Shown here: positions 12,228-24,283 of the stretch, one piece after another | How positions within the stretch are numbered: the first letter of the stretch is position 1 | Layout: each line of letters begins with the position of its first letter | Assembly: GCA_019454045.1 (NCBI GenBank) | Contig: SKCR01021098.1 | Span: 1 to 64,000 of the forward strand | Direction: 5' to 3' | Source: Zanthoxylum bungeanum | Taxonomy: Eukaryota; Streptophyta; Magnoliopsida; Sapindales; Rutaceae | DNA: 64,000 nucleotides | Made by a program: the position numbers and the translations under genes | The notes under the pieces: generated by a model | Databases searched by the model: none | What the model saw: only the letters and a program-made list of their open reading frames with translations | Told to the model about the DNA's origin: nothing

Positions 12228-15200
12228 ATCTCCCACTTGGCCTATAGCCATTCACTCGAGTGTCTTACAACCCGAACTATGTACGGTTGGCTCAATTGCT
12301 GAGAAAAGCTTTCGTCAGCGGATTTGCTTGATTATCGTCTGATGCGATTTATTCGATCATCACATCGCCATGATGTATGATCCGAACGAATCAGATGAAT
12401 AGTCGAAGTATGTATCTGGATCGTTGATGAGACCATTAATTCTTTAGCCTGTGCTCAAGTCTAGCTTAGCTGCTAACAGAATTATATCTAATCTAATTAG
12501 ATTTATTATCGACCAGAAGGCTTCTATTGCCACTTCAGCTGCAGTAATAACCGCATTTGTGTTTATTCGGTAACAGTATCTTGCTTGGAAGATTTCCAAC
12601 TCACTGTATCGTTATTCAAACTGTATAGTACAGTTTCCGACTTATAGTTGTCTTATCGGTTTAGGAAACTTACTAAGTGATCCCAGTCACTTCAAGTTCT
12701 ACTTCTCCACAGATTAAGACAGCATCCTCAGATCTCTAAGATACTAATGGATGTTCTTAACATCAATCCAGTGACTATCACTCGGATTGGCCTGTTCGTG
12801 AATCCATATGCTCAAAGCGTATGAGACACCAGGTCACGTATATTTTTCAATGTACGATTTCTCAGAGAGTTTTCGAAAGCCAAGTTTTCACCGATTATTT
12901 ATTATGGGAATATCATTTCCAAGAAATGACGTATATTATCATTATTTATAGGATAGCCACTGTCAGTGCGCTCCCACTAACCCTCTTATATACACAAGAA
13001 TCATTTCGTTTTGAATTAAATCATAAACTATTATGATTATATCAAATTGATATTTCCAAGAACCTAATGCTTGCTTCAATCCAAACATGGATCGAATAAC
13101 CTGCAAACCTTATTTGCTAGTTATGGTACGACAAAACCGACAGGATGTTATAAACATCCTCCAAAAGGTTTCCTTTTCAGGAAAGTGATTTTCCCGTTCA
13201 GCTGACATATTTCACTAATGAAACATGCAGCTTTAGCAAGCATTATCCAAATGGATTTACCGTGGCAACTGTTAAAAGGTTTCATCGTAATCAACACAAT
13301 GTTGATAACGATGCCTTTCCACTAAAAGCCTAGCTTTATACGTTGGTATGTTACCATCCATGTATGTCTTCCTTGAAGACTTATATAGTACCAATAGGCA
13401 CAATGTCTTATGATACATCAACTAGTATCCAAACTTGTTGATGTACATGGAATCCATTTCGGATTCATGACACTTTGTCATGATAGGGAGTCGATATCTT
13501 GTATCACTTCCTCATACGTAGTCAGTTGGTATACCTAAAAAGATTGACATCTTTACGAGGTGAGATCAGAAACCCATACCCCAGGTTGTTTTCTGACTCT
13601 CTCTGACATACGCGGTTCTTGTGTATTCGAAGATTATTGGTAATAGTTTTCATCCTTGATGAACTATTATGTTTCATTAGGATTCCATGCCTAGAACAGT
13701 ATTACTCTGATTTTTATCGAGTTTTACTATCCTCCCACTTACCACTGCATATCGGTATTCCTCTTAGGAAAACCGCATGGTGAGAAACAATCTAATTGTT
13801 CTCTCGTGAGTTGTATAAGTACAATACTTATGGTATCCCTAGGATAACCTACAATTTGCACTTATCCAATTTGGGTTTTAGTTTGGTATCATCCAAACAT
13901 ATGCCTAATATACCCAAATTTTCAGGAATGAGAAACCCGGTTTCTTTCCCGTTCATATCTTATATGATATCTGTCAAACAAATTTTAATGGAACCTTATT
14001 CTAAATAAGTCCTGCACTATTTTGGTTATCCGTTGAAGGAAATAGTAGCTCATAGCGACTCATGATTAACCTTATCATGTCTAACATAATTCGGTTACTC
14101 ATTTCGGACACATCGTCACTTTGACGTGTTCTGGGAGGAGTCCTCATTTGAAAGAATACTATACTCTTTCAAGTATATTAGAAACTTATTGCTTAAGTAT
14201 TTTTTCATTACGGTCTTACCGTGGCGGTTTAATACTTTAGCCGATCTGTTTGTCTATTTCTTGTCGAAACTTTAAAAGTTTCCGATTTGTGTTCTTCAAA
14301 AGAAACACGTAATCATAACGCGATGCCACATCCGTAAGGCCACGAAATATTCATATCCACATCTAGCCTAGCTAGACATGGGCTCACTTGCTTCACTATG
14401 AACTAGGGCTAACAGATCAATGGCATTTTACACTTTTACCAAGTAAATAGTGTTTTAGGCACATTGCCCAATAAACTAGATTCGTAGACTTTATTTGATA
14501 GGAATCAAATCAGTCCTAGTACCCACACTTCAAAAGTGTGGATATACGAATCTTGTTTAATTGTGTCCCAGACAACAATGCCACAATTAGTTTCATCTGA
14601 TCAAATCAGTTTGAGCTATTTGTTTGTCATGTTATATGTTTGAGATTTATTTATATTCAAAATATAAATTTTGTCATTCACATCTAATGTGTTTATCTTA
14701 ATATCATATTTATATAATAAAACACTTCAGTGTTCTAAAATATAAAGGTTCACCCGCAGCGGGTTAAACACTGATATAGAGATAATGTTTCTAGTCAAAC
14801 TAGTTACATTATAACAGTTTCCAAATTTAGGTACATACCCAAGGGTAGTTCCTAAAATTAGGTATCTACTGTTAAAACAGCGACTTTCGTCCCGTTTACT
14901 ATTCACAGATAAATCTCTATTGAAGTCATATCCTGTTCAAAACAGATTCTGAACATCAATTCATACATTTTATATACCACACTAAGTATTTAAAATCTAA
15001 TTTTAATACTAGTAGTGAACATAATGTTGACAAACATATTTGAAGTCAGAGCCTTTCTCGTTCTTCAATTCCTTCATGTCTGCTTTGTCCAAACGGCAGT
15101 CACGCTTCCGCGATCCCATTTGCCACATTTAGGCAGACATTTTGGGATATGTCCTTTATCTTCCCAGAAGATTATAATGATATTGCCTTTGCCCTTTTTC

Positions 15201-15300
15201 ACATTCCAGTAGCCTTTGGCCAAGCCTCGGGTTTCTGGAATATCGAAGTAAAGTGCGCCTTGCACTACTTGCCTTATTGCAAATTTTGACTTGTCTCCTT
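12228..15300 (-). pseudogene. Copia A polymerase remnant
   Basis: Reading the minus strand, 12240-12500 corresponds to the RNase H end of copia elements (the ADPLTKA-coding segment lies near 12315 by comparison with copia C at 26790). Around 13560-12980 a reverse-transcriptase start can be followed through stops: SEMDSMYINKF, then YKARLLV and DYDETF, matching the MKSEIES...YKARLVAKG...NYDETFSP series intact in copia C. Near 15265-15074 a frame with GHIPKCLPKCGK may be a decayed gag zinc knuckle. No frame longer than about 120 codons survives. The element depended on others or has been dead for a long time. Confidence 0.65.
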
Positions 15301-18021
15301 GAGAATAGTCATTAACTTTCCAAGAGTTTACTATTGCAATTTAGTACTTCTTAGATCTAAAATAGATCTTTGAATATCCTTCAATTTCTTTATCATACTT
15401 TAAGGATCTAATCCTTAGTTCTGATTCAGAAATTAAGGAGTCTATTGTGGTAAGTATAATGGATTAAGCACTAAAGTTATCATCATATAATCTTCCAAAG
15501 ATTATGCTCTACTGTTTGCTTAACTCCGGGCTTAGGCCTAATATATTATTTTATCAAATAAAATAACTTATTATTTTTCCAGGACCATCCTGAAATTATT
15601 CCCAATTTGAAAATTAAGTCATTTAAACACATTTTCCCTAGGATTATGTTTTAAATGCCAATCTTTCAATTTATATCTTGATTCTAATAGTCCAACTATT
15701 TAATCAACGATTTAGGTACTATTTATTATAATGATTACAATAGTCCAACTATTTAATCAACTATAATTTAATAGATTAAAATCAATTATATTGATTACTA
15801 TAATCCAATTATAAAATCAACTATAAATGAATAGTTTGAATATATAGTCCAACTATTTATTAAAACAACAATTAAATATTAGTCTAACTAACATTTAATT
15901 TATAACGACGAATGATATTTGTTTGAGCGCGTATGGCAAGTAATTAAACGAATATTGCAAATTCAATTCTTGCCTCCCACTATTTTTCGGCGAGCCTCTA
16001 ACCCTCTGTCGAGTACTCGGGAAACTACGTTTCCTAGTGGGCTAAGATCCCGTTAAATATCACACAATCTTGATTTTGACCAACAAATTGTATGATAATT
16101 AACTTGGTAGATCTCTAAGATCGATTGGATCCAATCCAATTCCTAGATCCGATAAGGGGACTCCAAGTCCGAAACATATATCTTATATATGCCAATACAT
16201 CCAATGTATTACCTAACCTTTTTCCTCTGAACCAACTAATCCTTGGCTTTGGCACAACAAACTTAGTGATCCCAGTTAAGCGCGACCCATTGACCATGGA
16301 AAGCTTCGTAATCAATGTCGATGGACAAGAAGTGGTCTTGACTTTGGCCAACAAACCACAACTTGGACAAGACACTGACATGTAACAATGCTTTCGTGAT
16401 TCAAACACATCCTCGACGGACAAAGGCCTTGACTTTGGCCAACAAGCCAATGCCAGTCTCGGATCTTGAGTGAGAATCACTCAATGGAAGGAAAGACGCT
16501 TAATATTATGAGGGGTTTTCAAGTGCAAATTGGCAACCAATTTATTATCTTTGTTAAGGTCTCATCATCATACACCCTTAAACATCATTCTAAACACATA
16601 ATAAAGCGCGTATAAATAAAGTAATAATGATATGCTGATGGATACTTTACACATTGATCCTAGATCAAATCTCTCCCTTTCTGTCTCCCGTTAGCACATG
16701 TATTACTTCTACCGTTACACTACACTTCTAAAGAAACCTCATTTACATTGAGGGGAATATGTGAGAAGAGAATACAAAGAATAAGGAGGTGATAAGGCTG
16801 GACACGCAGGTCCAATTTAATAAATCAAATTTATTACAACAATTTCTAAAATTGTCCCACCCTTCTAATGTCCATCTGATATACATTATTCATGCATTGC
16901 AACCATGTATTCACACAAGCATGTTATCAATCAATCTAATCAAATTAATTAATCTGATAATTAGTGACCATCCAATGTTCAAACAACTATTTGATTTTAC
17001 GCGAGTCAAACTCGTTTTTGCGAATAAGTACTTAAAGTACGAATTCCCGAATTAAATTAAACAACATAATTAAATCCAATTCAATTTGTATTTAATTCTA
17101 ATTCACTATTTAATTCCAAATTAAATATCACACTTTATTAATGAACTTTTATGACTTAAATTCCAAATTTAATTGTTACGGGTCTCAAAGCCCGATTAAC
17201 ATCCAACGTCAATTTAATTAAAGTCCAATGAGCTTTCAATTAATTTCTTGAGGCGTAGACTTTTGGTCAACTCGGGTCAAACCGAATAACCAAAATCCAA
17301 TCCAGGAGTTACCCCATAAGCCTAGATATCAATCTTGGCCCATTAGGCCCAATTAAACTTTAAAGGTGCATTAAGTCGCATTTGGGCTTTATGGAAGCGG
17401 TTTTGGGCCCAATTGGATCCAATACAATTTGCCTTAATCCAACTTTGTACAACAAATCCCAATAAGCCCATTTACAACACATCAAGTCCCATTTCCAAAA
17501 TTAGCCGAATTAACTAAATTACTAAAATCCAATTTTACAATTTAATTAATCAAAGTGCATTAACATAATTAATCACCCAAATCATTATTTCCAAAACACA
17601 AATTAGGCTAATTAATCATGCTTATCTACATCAATTAGTGTCCAACACAAATTAATCAAAAATCAAACCCAATCATGCTTCTTGACTCTCGGCTATTTGG
17701 GGAACTTTGTCCGATTCGGTTTCAATCCAATTAAATTCCACAATCGACATTAAATTCTATTCCCAAATGATATCCAACACATCCAATTGTCAACAATCAA
17801 AACTCCCAAGACATCAAATAGGGCATCAAATTCGGCCATGACCAAAATATTGGGGAAATTTGTTCCAAACACAATTTCAACAAATTGATCCAATCGATCC
17901 TTAATTCCAACACATTTAAGCATACTAATCCATCCAATTTAATTAATCATGCTCAAAATCAAGTTTCCCCAATTTTAAGCCCTAAATAATTTTCATGCTT
18001 TTAACCAACTCTTGATACCAT
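15301..18021 (-). other. Copia A gag/leader region with no readable gene
   Basis: This should hold the start of gag and the untranslated leader of the minus-strand element, ending at the primer-binding site TGGTATCAAGAG (18009-18020). I see no recognisable gag. A minus-strand frame at 16480-16115 and its plus-strand shadow contain a short direct duplication (TTGACTTTGGCCAACAA near 16338 and 16429) but no known motif. The part from 16790 to 18000 is a low-complexity AATTAA/CCAAT-rich sequence. Confidence 0.5.
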
Positions 18022-20073
18022 TGTTGGAGATTCTAAGGGTCCCAATGATCACAAATCAAGCATGAAACATAAGTGAATACATTCGAGAAGTCGCAGAATA
18101 CTTACATCGAGCGGTTGAGCTACGCGAAGGCAAAACAAAATCAACTTTCTGCCTCATGGACTGGTTCGGCAGTGAGCAGTCCAAGCTCACTGGTTTGGCC
18201 ATTTTGAATCAACTTCCAAGCTCCAAGCTTCGTCGTGGTGATTCCCAGCTCATGGGTGGACTTCCCTATCACCTTCGCATGATCCCGGAGTGTGCTAGCA
18301 CTCTTGATTTTGCCATAAAATCGTACTTGCTTCCCTCTAGCTCATGATTTTTGAGCTGAAAAATAGAAGAGAAAAAGCCCTCTTTGGGCATGAGAGTTGG
18401 AGAAGAAAATGGAGGAGAGAGAGAGATAAATGTGTGATTGGTATTTGGTAAATCATTTTCCAAAACATATACCAAATATTTGCTTTAAAAAATTCAAACA
18501 ATTAAAGCTTTCAACCACTATATCAATCAATCAATCACATCAATCAATCAAATTGTCACATCACTTAAAGTGACATGTGATTTGACGCTTGATGTGACTA
18601 GCGATTTGACGCTTGATTTGACTTGCATGCCGCACTCGAATTCGAAATGTGAATGCACTCGCAAACAATCTCGGGCTCGGGTTCGCTAATTCCAATTAAC
18701 GAATTTTCCATTGCGTCGTAATTAAATGATTACGCCTAGCGAAATCACTATTCACGTCGCTAACGAATTAATTCTAAATTAATTCGTTCGCCCGAATTAA
18801 AATCTAATTTTAATTTCGCATCAAAATCCAATTTCGTTTAATATATCGAATATATTAATTTACCGATTAATTCCAAATTAATCGTTATCTCTCTTTAAAT
18901 GATATTTTATCCCAGATAAAATATCTCCGCTATTAATCCCATATTAATTTTCTCTCTCATCTAATTAATCCCAGATTAATTCTTTTTCTCTCTTCTCATT
19001 AATCCCAGATTAATTAAAGTGCGATTCATACGTCATCGGTGAATCTTTGCGAAACGACCCATGAGATCCCCGGATATGTTGGCAGTAAAGTCTGTCATCG
19101 GACTATCCGAACATGTAAGTACCTCGTACTATGTTTGTACCGATTTACAAGACAAGGTTGGCCTCTAGAAAAGCGACATGCCTACCCAATTCTCCGGAAA
19201 TATCCTTACAGGAATAAAGGATCTGTATTAGGCGTAGTAGACGTAGTATTGTGTATTTCTGTCCAGTATCAGATGATCACATACGAGGCCTGGGGCTGGT
19301 ATAGTGTCTGCCCCGTACGAATCATATATCGGATTGCGAGCAACTAGTCTCTTTAATATCGGATAATCATGACCAAGTCATATTATCCCGACGGTTGCAA
19401 CCTTATATAGAGAACCAGTTCTGTATCCCTGCGCGATCATCAACTCCATATGACTGGAGTGACACTTCTGTCTTGACATCACACCCAACACACTACGATT
19501 CTCAATATACCCAGTATTGGCGTACACAGAACCAGTTAAAGCCCTGGACGACCTCAACCAAAGTATATTGATTGTCGCAAGTATTAGCGGTGCAAGTCTC
19601 AGGTTAAGACCAAATACACCTACCCTGATTTCGGACTTCCATAGACACATAGTCATACTACCAATGGAATTCCGAGGGGGTCTTATCCAGAGCGAAGCTG
19701 TTTCCCGTACCATCGGTGAAACACAACCTCCTATTACACTTGCATGAGTATCCTATACCCAAACATATGAGAACTATGATGTTGTGCCCTCACAACGCAC
19801 ATAAGTGTAATACTAGTCTTTTACGCATTCATCGATGTCCAATCTCGATAATGCTCTGACTAGGGATATTTAATGATTTATCCTTCGTGGATTGATACTG
19901 TCTCATATCATTCTCAATCCAGGAACAAACCACAGGGACCTCCTATCATTTATATATCTAGGTGATCTAATAAAAAATGATAAGAGTGCAATCTCCTTTG
20001 TCACATAGTTAATTTGTACAACAACAACATGATCTGTACAAATAGTGACGTTATGGGTCATAATTGTCCCACA
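18022..20073 (-). repeat. Copia A 5' LTR (right in window)
   Basis: This 2052-bp repeat runs from TGTTGGAG to TTGTCCCACA, followed by the target duplication ACAGG. The primer-binding site directly to its left on the minus strand makes it the 5' LTR. It contains runs of repeated CCCAGATTAAT/AATTAATCCC near 18930-19015 and a CAATCAATCA repeat near 18520-18550. Confidence 0.9.
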
Positions 20074-20078
20074 ACAGG

Positions 20079-21045
20079 TGCCAGAGAACAGGAAATATAT
20101 CTAGGAGAAATGAATGACCTCGGCAAAACATTCTGGAAGTGGAGATATTTGATGTATGATGGATTGATTTTATGGGACCTTTTGTTCCATCATTCGGAAA
20201 CCTGTACATACTAGTTGCAGTAGAATATGTCTCTAAATGGGATGAACAATAGCACTGCCATCAAATAATTCAAAAGTGGTGATAAAATTCCTTAAAACTG
20301 ATATTTTCACTCGCTTCGGAACACCTCAGGCAATTATCAGTGATTGTGGCACATATTTCTGCAACAGATACTTTGATGCACTCCTATCCAAATACGGAGT
20401 TACTCATAAAGTTGCCACTGCCTACCATCCACAGTCAAATGGACAAGTTAAATTTTCAAACAGTGAGATAAAAAGAATTTTTTAGAGAACCATTGGATCA
20501 ACAAGGAAAGACTAGTCTACAAAACTGGATGATGCATTATGGGCCTACCGGACAGCTTATAAAACACCCATCGGTATGTCCCCATATCGAATGGTGTTTG
20601 GTAAAGTGTGCCAACTGCTAGTGGAGCTTGAACACAAAGCGTATTGGGCACTAAAGAAGTTAAATCTTGATCCACAAAGAGCATGAGAGAAACGGCTCCA
20701 CCAACTCAAGGAATTGGAGGAATTTCACCTACATGATTATGAGAATGATAAATTATACAAAGAAAAGACCAAGAAATGGCATGATCGAAAAATAGTGAGC
20801 AGACAACTGGAACCAAGGCAGCATGTGTTGTTATACAATTCAAGGTTGAAACTTTTTCCTGGGAAATTAAAATCAAGGTGGTCGGGTTCATTTGTGATTA
20901 CTCAGGTTTTACCATATGGAGTTGTTGAGTTACTTGATCCCAACATCAATAATACATTCAAAGTTAACAGTCAGCGTGTCAAGCACTACTGGGGAGAATC
21001 ATTTGAGCAACAAAAAGAAAGTGTCACACTTTCAGATCCAGCCTA
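20079..21045 (+). pseudogene. Athila-1 integrase (3' part), broken
   Basis: The gene resumes in the zinc finger (CxxC side, CQ-R-T at 20079 onward) exactly where it stopped at 10182. The catalytic core includes [22 protein letters not shown] (second Asp of the DDE triad) and [18 protein letters not shown] at 20276-20470, with a stop at 20483 where Athila-2 reads leucine. The C-terminal tail at 20714-21045 (KSRWSGSFVITQV, ending QRVKHYWGESFEQQ) is intact. Several stops and frameshifts lie between 20080 and 20276. Confidence 0.88.
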
Positions 21046-21185
21046 ACGTTCGGGCAGTCATGTCTAGCTGACGACGTTAAACTTAGCGCTAGCTGGGAGG
21101 CAACCCATGCAATTTGTGTATATATTTTGATTTGGTATGTTTTATTTTTGTATGTTTAATTTTGTAGGTAAAGTCACATTTCAGG
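21046..21185 (+). promoter_or_regulatory. Inter-gene spacer with acceptor-like site before the extra gene
   Basis: After the integrase stop comes GCTGGGAGGCAACCCATGC, a spacer motif common after polymerase in Athila-type elements. It is followed by a T-rich tract ending in ACATTTCAG directly before GATGG. The CAG at 21182-21184 is acceptor-like, and the Athila-2 copy keeps ATTTCAG at 54452-54458. Joining the LTR leader ATGAGGAG to this point would put the leader codon in frame with the ATG at 21186. Confidence 0.35.
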
Positions 21186-21733
21186 ATGGAAGACGTTCTC
21201 GCAAATCTTCACAAGCAATTTCCTTCTCTCCCTCAAAACTCTCTGATGAAAGTCTACAAAGTTCATATGGAACGAATGAGACTATTGATGATCAAAGGTA
21301 TTTCTAATGACATTCGTTGGATTATTGAAGCACATGTTTGATGGAAGGTGAGTCCTCTGACTCTTTTGAGTCATATCTGTCTGGTTTAGGAAGAAGCACC
21401 TATGTTAAAAAGAGAAGAGCTAAAATAATGGGTGTTTTCTATAAATGTGCACACATGACATGTAATACTCATTGTCGTTCTTTAGGAATGGTGTCTGATA
21501 ACCGTGCAGATAAAATTAAATTCATTAGGGATGGCTTGAGTAAGGAGTCTTTGGATGACATATCTAAGACTCTTGATACGCATTCCAGTGGATATGTGCA
21601 CCATGCATTTCACATGTTATATACACAATTTCGAAAAGAACGACAATATTTAAGTCTCGGGAATCTGACTCTAAAAGACTCTGTTTACCAATTTATAAGA
21701 AAATTGGATGGGAAGCTTATCCATGACGCATAA
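21186..21733 (+). pseudogene. Extra gene 1, Athila-1 copy: basic, cysteine-cluster protein (broken)
   Basis: The ATG follows an acceptor-like CAG. The first about 50 codons (MEDVLANLHKQFPSLP...) match the Athila-2 copy, then a one-base loss near 21335 shifts the frame. The remainder (21338-21733) stays open and contains GRSTYVKKRRAK followed by FYKCAHMTCNTHC, where the first cysteine of the Athila-2 cluster is phenylalanine, then KIKFIRDGLSKESLDDIS. The expected product of about 182 residues has no transmembrane segment and no resemblance to an env protein. The layout of a basic stretch followed by a cysteine cluster recalls the small nucleic-acid-binding proteins of carlavirus-like plant RNA viruses; that comparison is from memory and uncertain. 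It has no counterpart in Athila-3, where the region is deleted. Confidence 0.6.
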
Positions 21734-21999
21734 ACGTCATTCAAGCTATTACTTTCTGTAAATATTATTTTCTCTTTGTATTTATCTAATAATTTTGATT
21801 TATTTTTGTGATTTTCTTTTATTTTCTCCGACATGATCCAGACTTTTTGACTTTCACGATATATTTTACTATTTGACTAATAATTGTCATTTGGCAGGCA
21901 CTAGTGCTATTATTACTCACCCCTTTTTCAGGTGCTATAAATTCAACTCATCATTTCACTTTTGAAGGCATCCGGATTTGAGTAAGAAATACATAAAAA

Positions 22000-22722
22000 A
22001 TGGAAGCCACTTCAAGAAGACGAGTGGTAAATATCTGTGTGTTTTGCGGTACTAGTGTTGGATTTTTAGTTAGAGTTCGTTGAGGTAACACATGAATTGG
22101 GTAGAGTCATAGCTGAAAGGAATATGCACTTAGTATATGGATGTGGCAATCTTGGACTAATGGGGATCGTTTCAAGGGCTGTACAGGAAGGAGGTAGTCA
22201 AGTTTTGGGAATCATCTTAAAACATTTGGCAGATGCAAATCTTATAGGACCGTCAAACGGAGAGGAACTAATCGTGCCAGATATGTCTGAATGATTGGTT
22301 GAAATGATTAACTGTACTGATGATTTTATTGCTTTGTCAGGTGGCTTGGGTACGATGGAGGAAATTTTTACAGTGTTATCTTGGGCAAACTTGAACATAC
22401 ACCAGAAACCGATTGGACTATTTAACGCTGATGGATTATATGATTTTCTTTGTGTGTTTCTTGATGATGCCCGGAAAATGGTTTCGTGTCAAAACCTGTA
22501 AAAGATCTTCTTTTTACTGCCAGAACTGCCTAAGATTTAATTGACCAAATTTTAGCCTTTGAACCACAAATTGACCCTATTCTTTCCAAGATAGACTGGT
22601 CTGATAATGATCGTGGTAAAAAGCATCGGATAAATCTAGATCTTAACCTTTAATTTTCATTTTAGATGTAGAATTTCAGCTAACCAGGTACTATCTTCTA
22701 AACTCTTCTTCTACTTTTTAAG
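22000..22722 (+). pseudogene. LOG-like: Captured LOG-family gene, Athila-1 copy (broken)
   Basis: LOG enzymes release active cytokinin bases from cytokinin riboside 5'-monophosphates. The start MEATSRRRVVNICVFCGTS is followed by a frameshift/stop near 22080. The second frame gives ELGRVIAERNMHLVYGCGNLGLMGIVS, then a stop at 22292-22294. The third segment gives SGGLGTMEE at 22338-22364 (family motif PGGxGTxxE, first Pro lost) and WANLNIHQKPIGLFNADGLYDFL. A frameshift follows near 22480, and about 65 extra bases occur before the shared C-terminal end. There are no introns, whereas plant LOG genes usually have several. It lies between extra gene 1 and the 3' LTR, as in Athila-2. It is a pseudogene now; the domain assignment is secure. 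Confidence 0.85.
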
Positions 22723-23961
22723 ACATTGGGGACAATTTCTCATTTAGGTTTAGGGGATGGGAATAGTTGACTAGTATCTTATTTTTATTGTGTTGTTTTT
22801 ATTTGATTTTTAGTCAAAAATTTTCAAAAGAATTAAAAAAAGTAAAAAAATTTATAAAAAAATAAAAAAATATTTGTGTTTTTATGTTTTTAACTTGACT
22901 AAATCGGGTGGAATTGGTGTGAGATGGTTGTGTAAGGAATTTCCACCCCTGAGATGTATCCCAACCTATTTCGTAACAAGTTAATTTTTGTTTATTTCAT
23001 TTTGAATTATTTAATTTATGAATTCTTCATAATACTGACTAAAATGAATCTTCATATGTTCAATTGACAGGTATTATCAATATACATGGTAACATACGAC
23101 CATAAGTTGTAATTGAAAATTTAGTAATATTCAGTGCTCTAGTTTAATTGGAGGAAGCATCTAAAAAAGCGATGGAATAAAATTTAAAAAATGTCTGAGA
23201 TTCGAGTCATTAATTCCGTATGGGTGTTTTAACACCTAGTGCCCTAAAGCCAACTGGCTTGGGAGTCACTGACACAAAGCTCACTACATGGATCAAAGAT
23301 GTTATAAAAATAAAAAGAGACATCTGAAATCTGAGTAATTAAGTCCGTAAAGGTGTCTTAACACCTAGTGCCCTAAAGCCAACTGGTTTGGGAGTCACTG
23401 GCCCAAAGCTTACTACATGGATTGAAGATGTTGATTTATTTTAATTTACGCAAAAAAAAAAAATCAGAAAAAGTTCCATTGCTAAAAAAATGTGAAATCT
23501 GATATAACATTATGACAAAAATATTACCTTATTTTCAACTACACTTATGAATATTGTGGGCACAATGACTTGATTAATACCTTGTTAGTTATGTATATGG
23601 AGAATGATAAAAATAATCGGAGAATTTACTTATTTGATAATTTAGAAAGAAAGAAAATAACTACTAACTTGGATAAGAAGTTTCACATGTTTAGTCACTA
23701 ACTTGTTTATTCTCTTTTCTCTTGTCTTTTGGCTTTTGTGTGCATTAGATTGACGTTTGTGGGTATCGTCGCTGTAAGCCCTCACGAGACTACAACTCGT
23801 CCACTAGGAGGGACACCTAGGGGTTTAAAGACTTGTTGCATATGCTAAATGCAACTGTGATCCCTACGAAAGTGGCTTAGTTTAATTTTATTTTAAAATT
23901 ATTTATGTTATTTTATTTTATTGTTTTGCTCGAGGACTAGCAAAATGTTAGGTTTGGGGTG
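22723..23961 (+). other. Athila-1 3' untranslated region with duplicated and hairpin elements, polypurine tract
   Basis: No gene is visible. The region holds an A-rich tract (22800-22870) and a twofold repeat of about 110 bases at about 23192-23310 and 23321-23430. Each unit has GTGTTTTAACACC or GTGTCTTAACACC and a TTGGG...CCCAA stem. Near the end is a hairpin cluster: ACGAG/CTCGT at 23784-23800 and GTTGCAT/ATGCAAC at 23835-23855. The purine-rich AGGTTTGGGGTG just before 23962 is the likely polypurine tract. Athila-2 has the same layout at 55928-57233. Confidence 0.6.
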
Positions 23962-24283
23962 TGATGAGTGGTAAATATATCACTATTTTTCACTCCTCTA
24001 ACTTAATATTTTGTATAGTTTCTTGAGTTTTGTGAATAATTTGATGTGTTTTGTGTTATTTTGTAGATAAATAAAATAACAGGACTCTCTGGAGGCAATT
24101 CGGAGCCAAAACAACGGAAAACGGACAAAAAGGGAAAAAATATAAATTTCCTACTAAAATGCGCTTTTTGTTAAAATACGTCGTGCTAAAATGCGCCGTC
24201 TGCTATCATGAGCTGCTAACATGCACCAGACACGTGTCACAATCAGAGAAGTATGCTAACATACGCACTTGCTAAAATGTGTT

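Larger units (their letters stand above)
10183..20073 (-). mobile_element. Copia A: degenerate Ty1/copia retrotransposon inserted in Athila-1 integrase
   Basis: Two LTRs (10183-12227 and 18022-20073) flank a 5.8-kb interior. The host sequence ACAGG is duplicated on both sides (10178-10182 and 20074-20078), and removing the element rejoins the integrase zinc-finger coding sequence as seen uninterrupted at 53341. The primer-binding site at 18009-18020 and the polypurine tract at 12228-12242 both place it on the minus strand. The interior retains recognisable but heavily mutated polymerase, so it cannot be autonomous. Confidence 0.92.

Noticed and set aside
16115..16480. 121-codon minus-strand frame in copia A as a possible gag
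   Set aside because: No gag motif is visible, and a plus-strand frame covers the same bases; it probably reflects low stop density.
22000..22722. Host LOG gene into which Athila-1 inserted
   Set aside because: The LOG frame is inside the element, between integrase and the polypurine tract, has no introns, and occurs at the same place in Athila-2.
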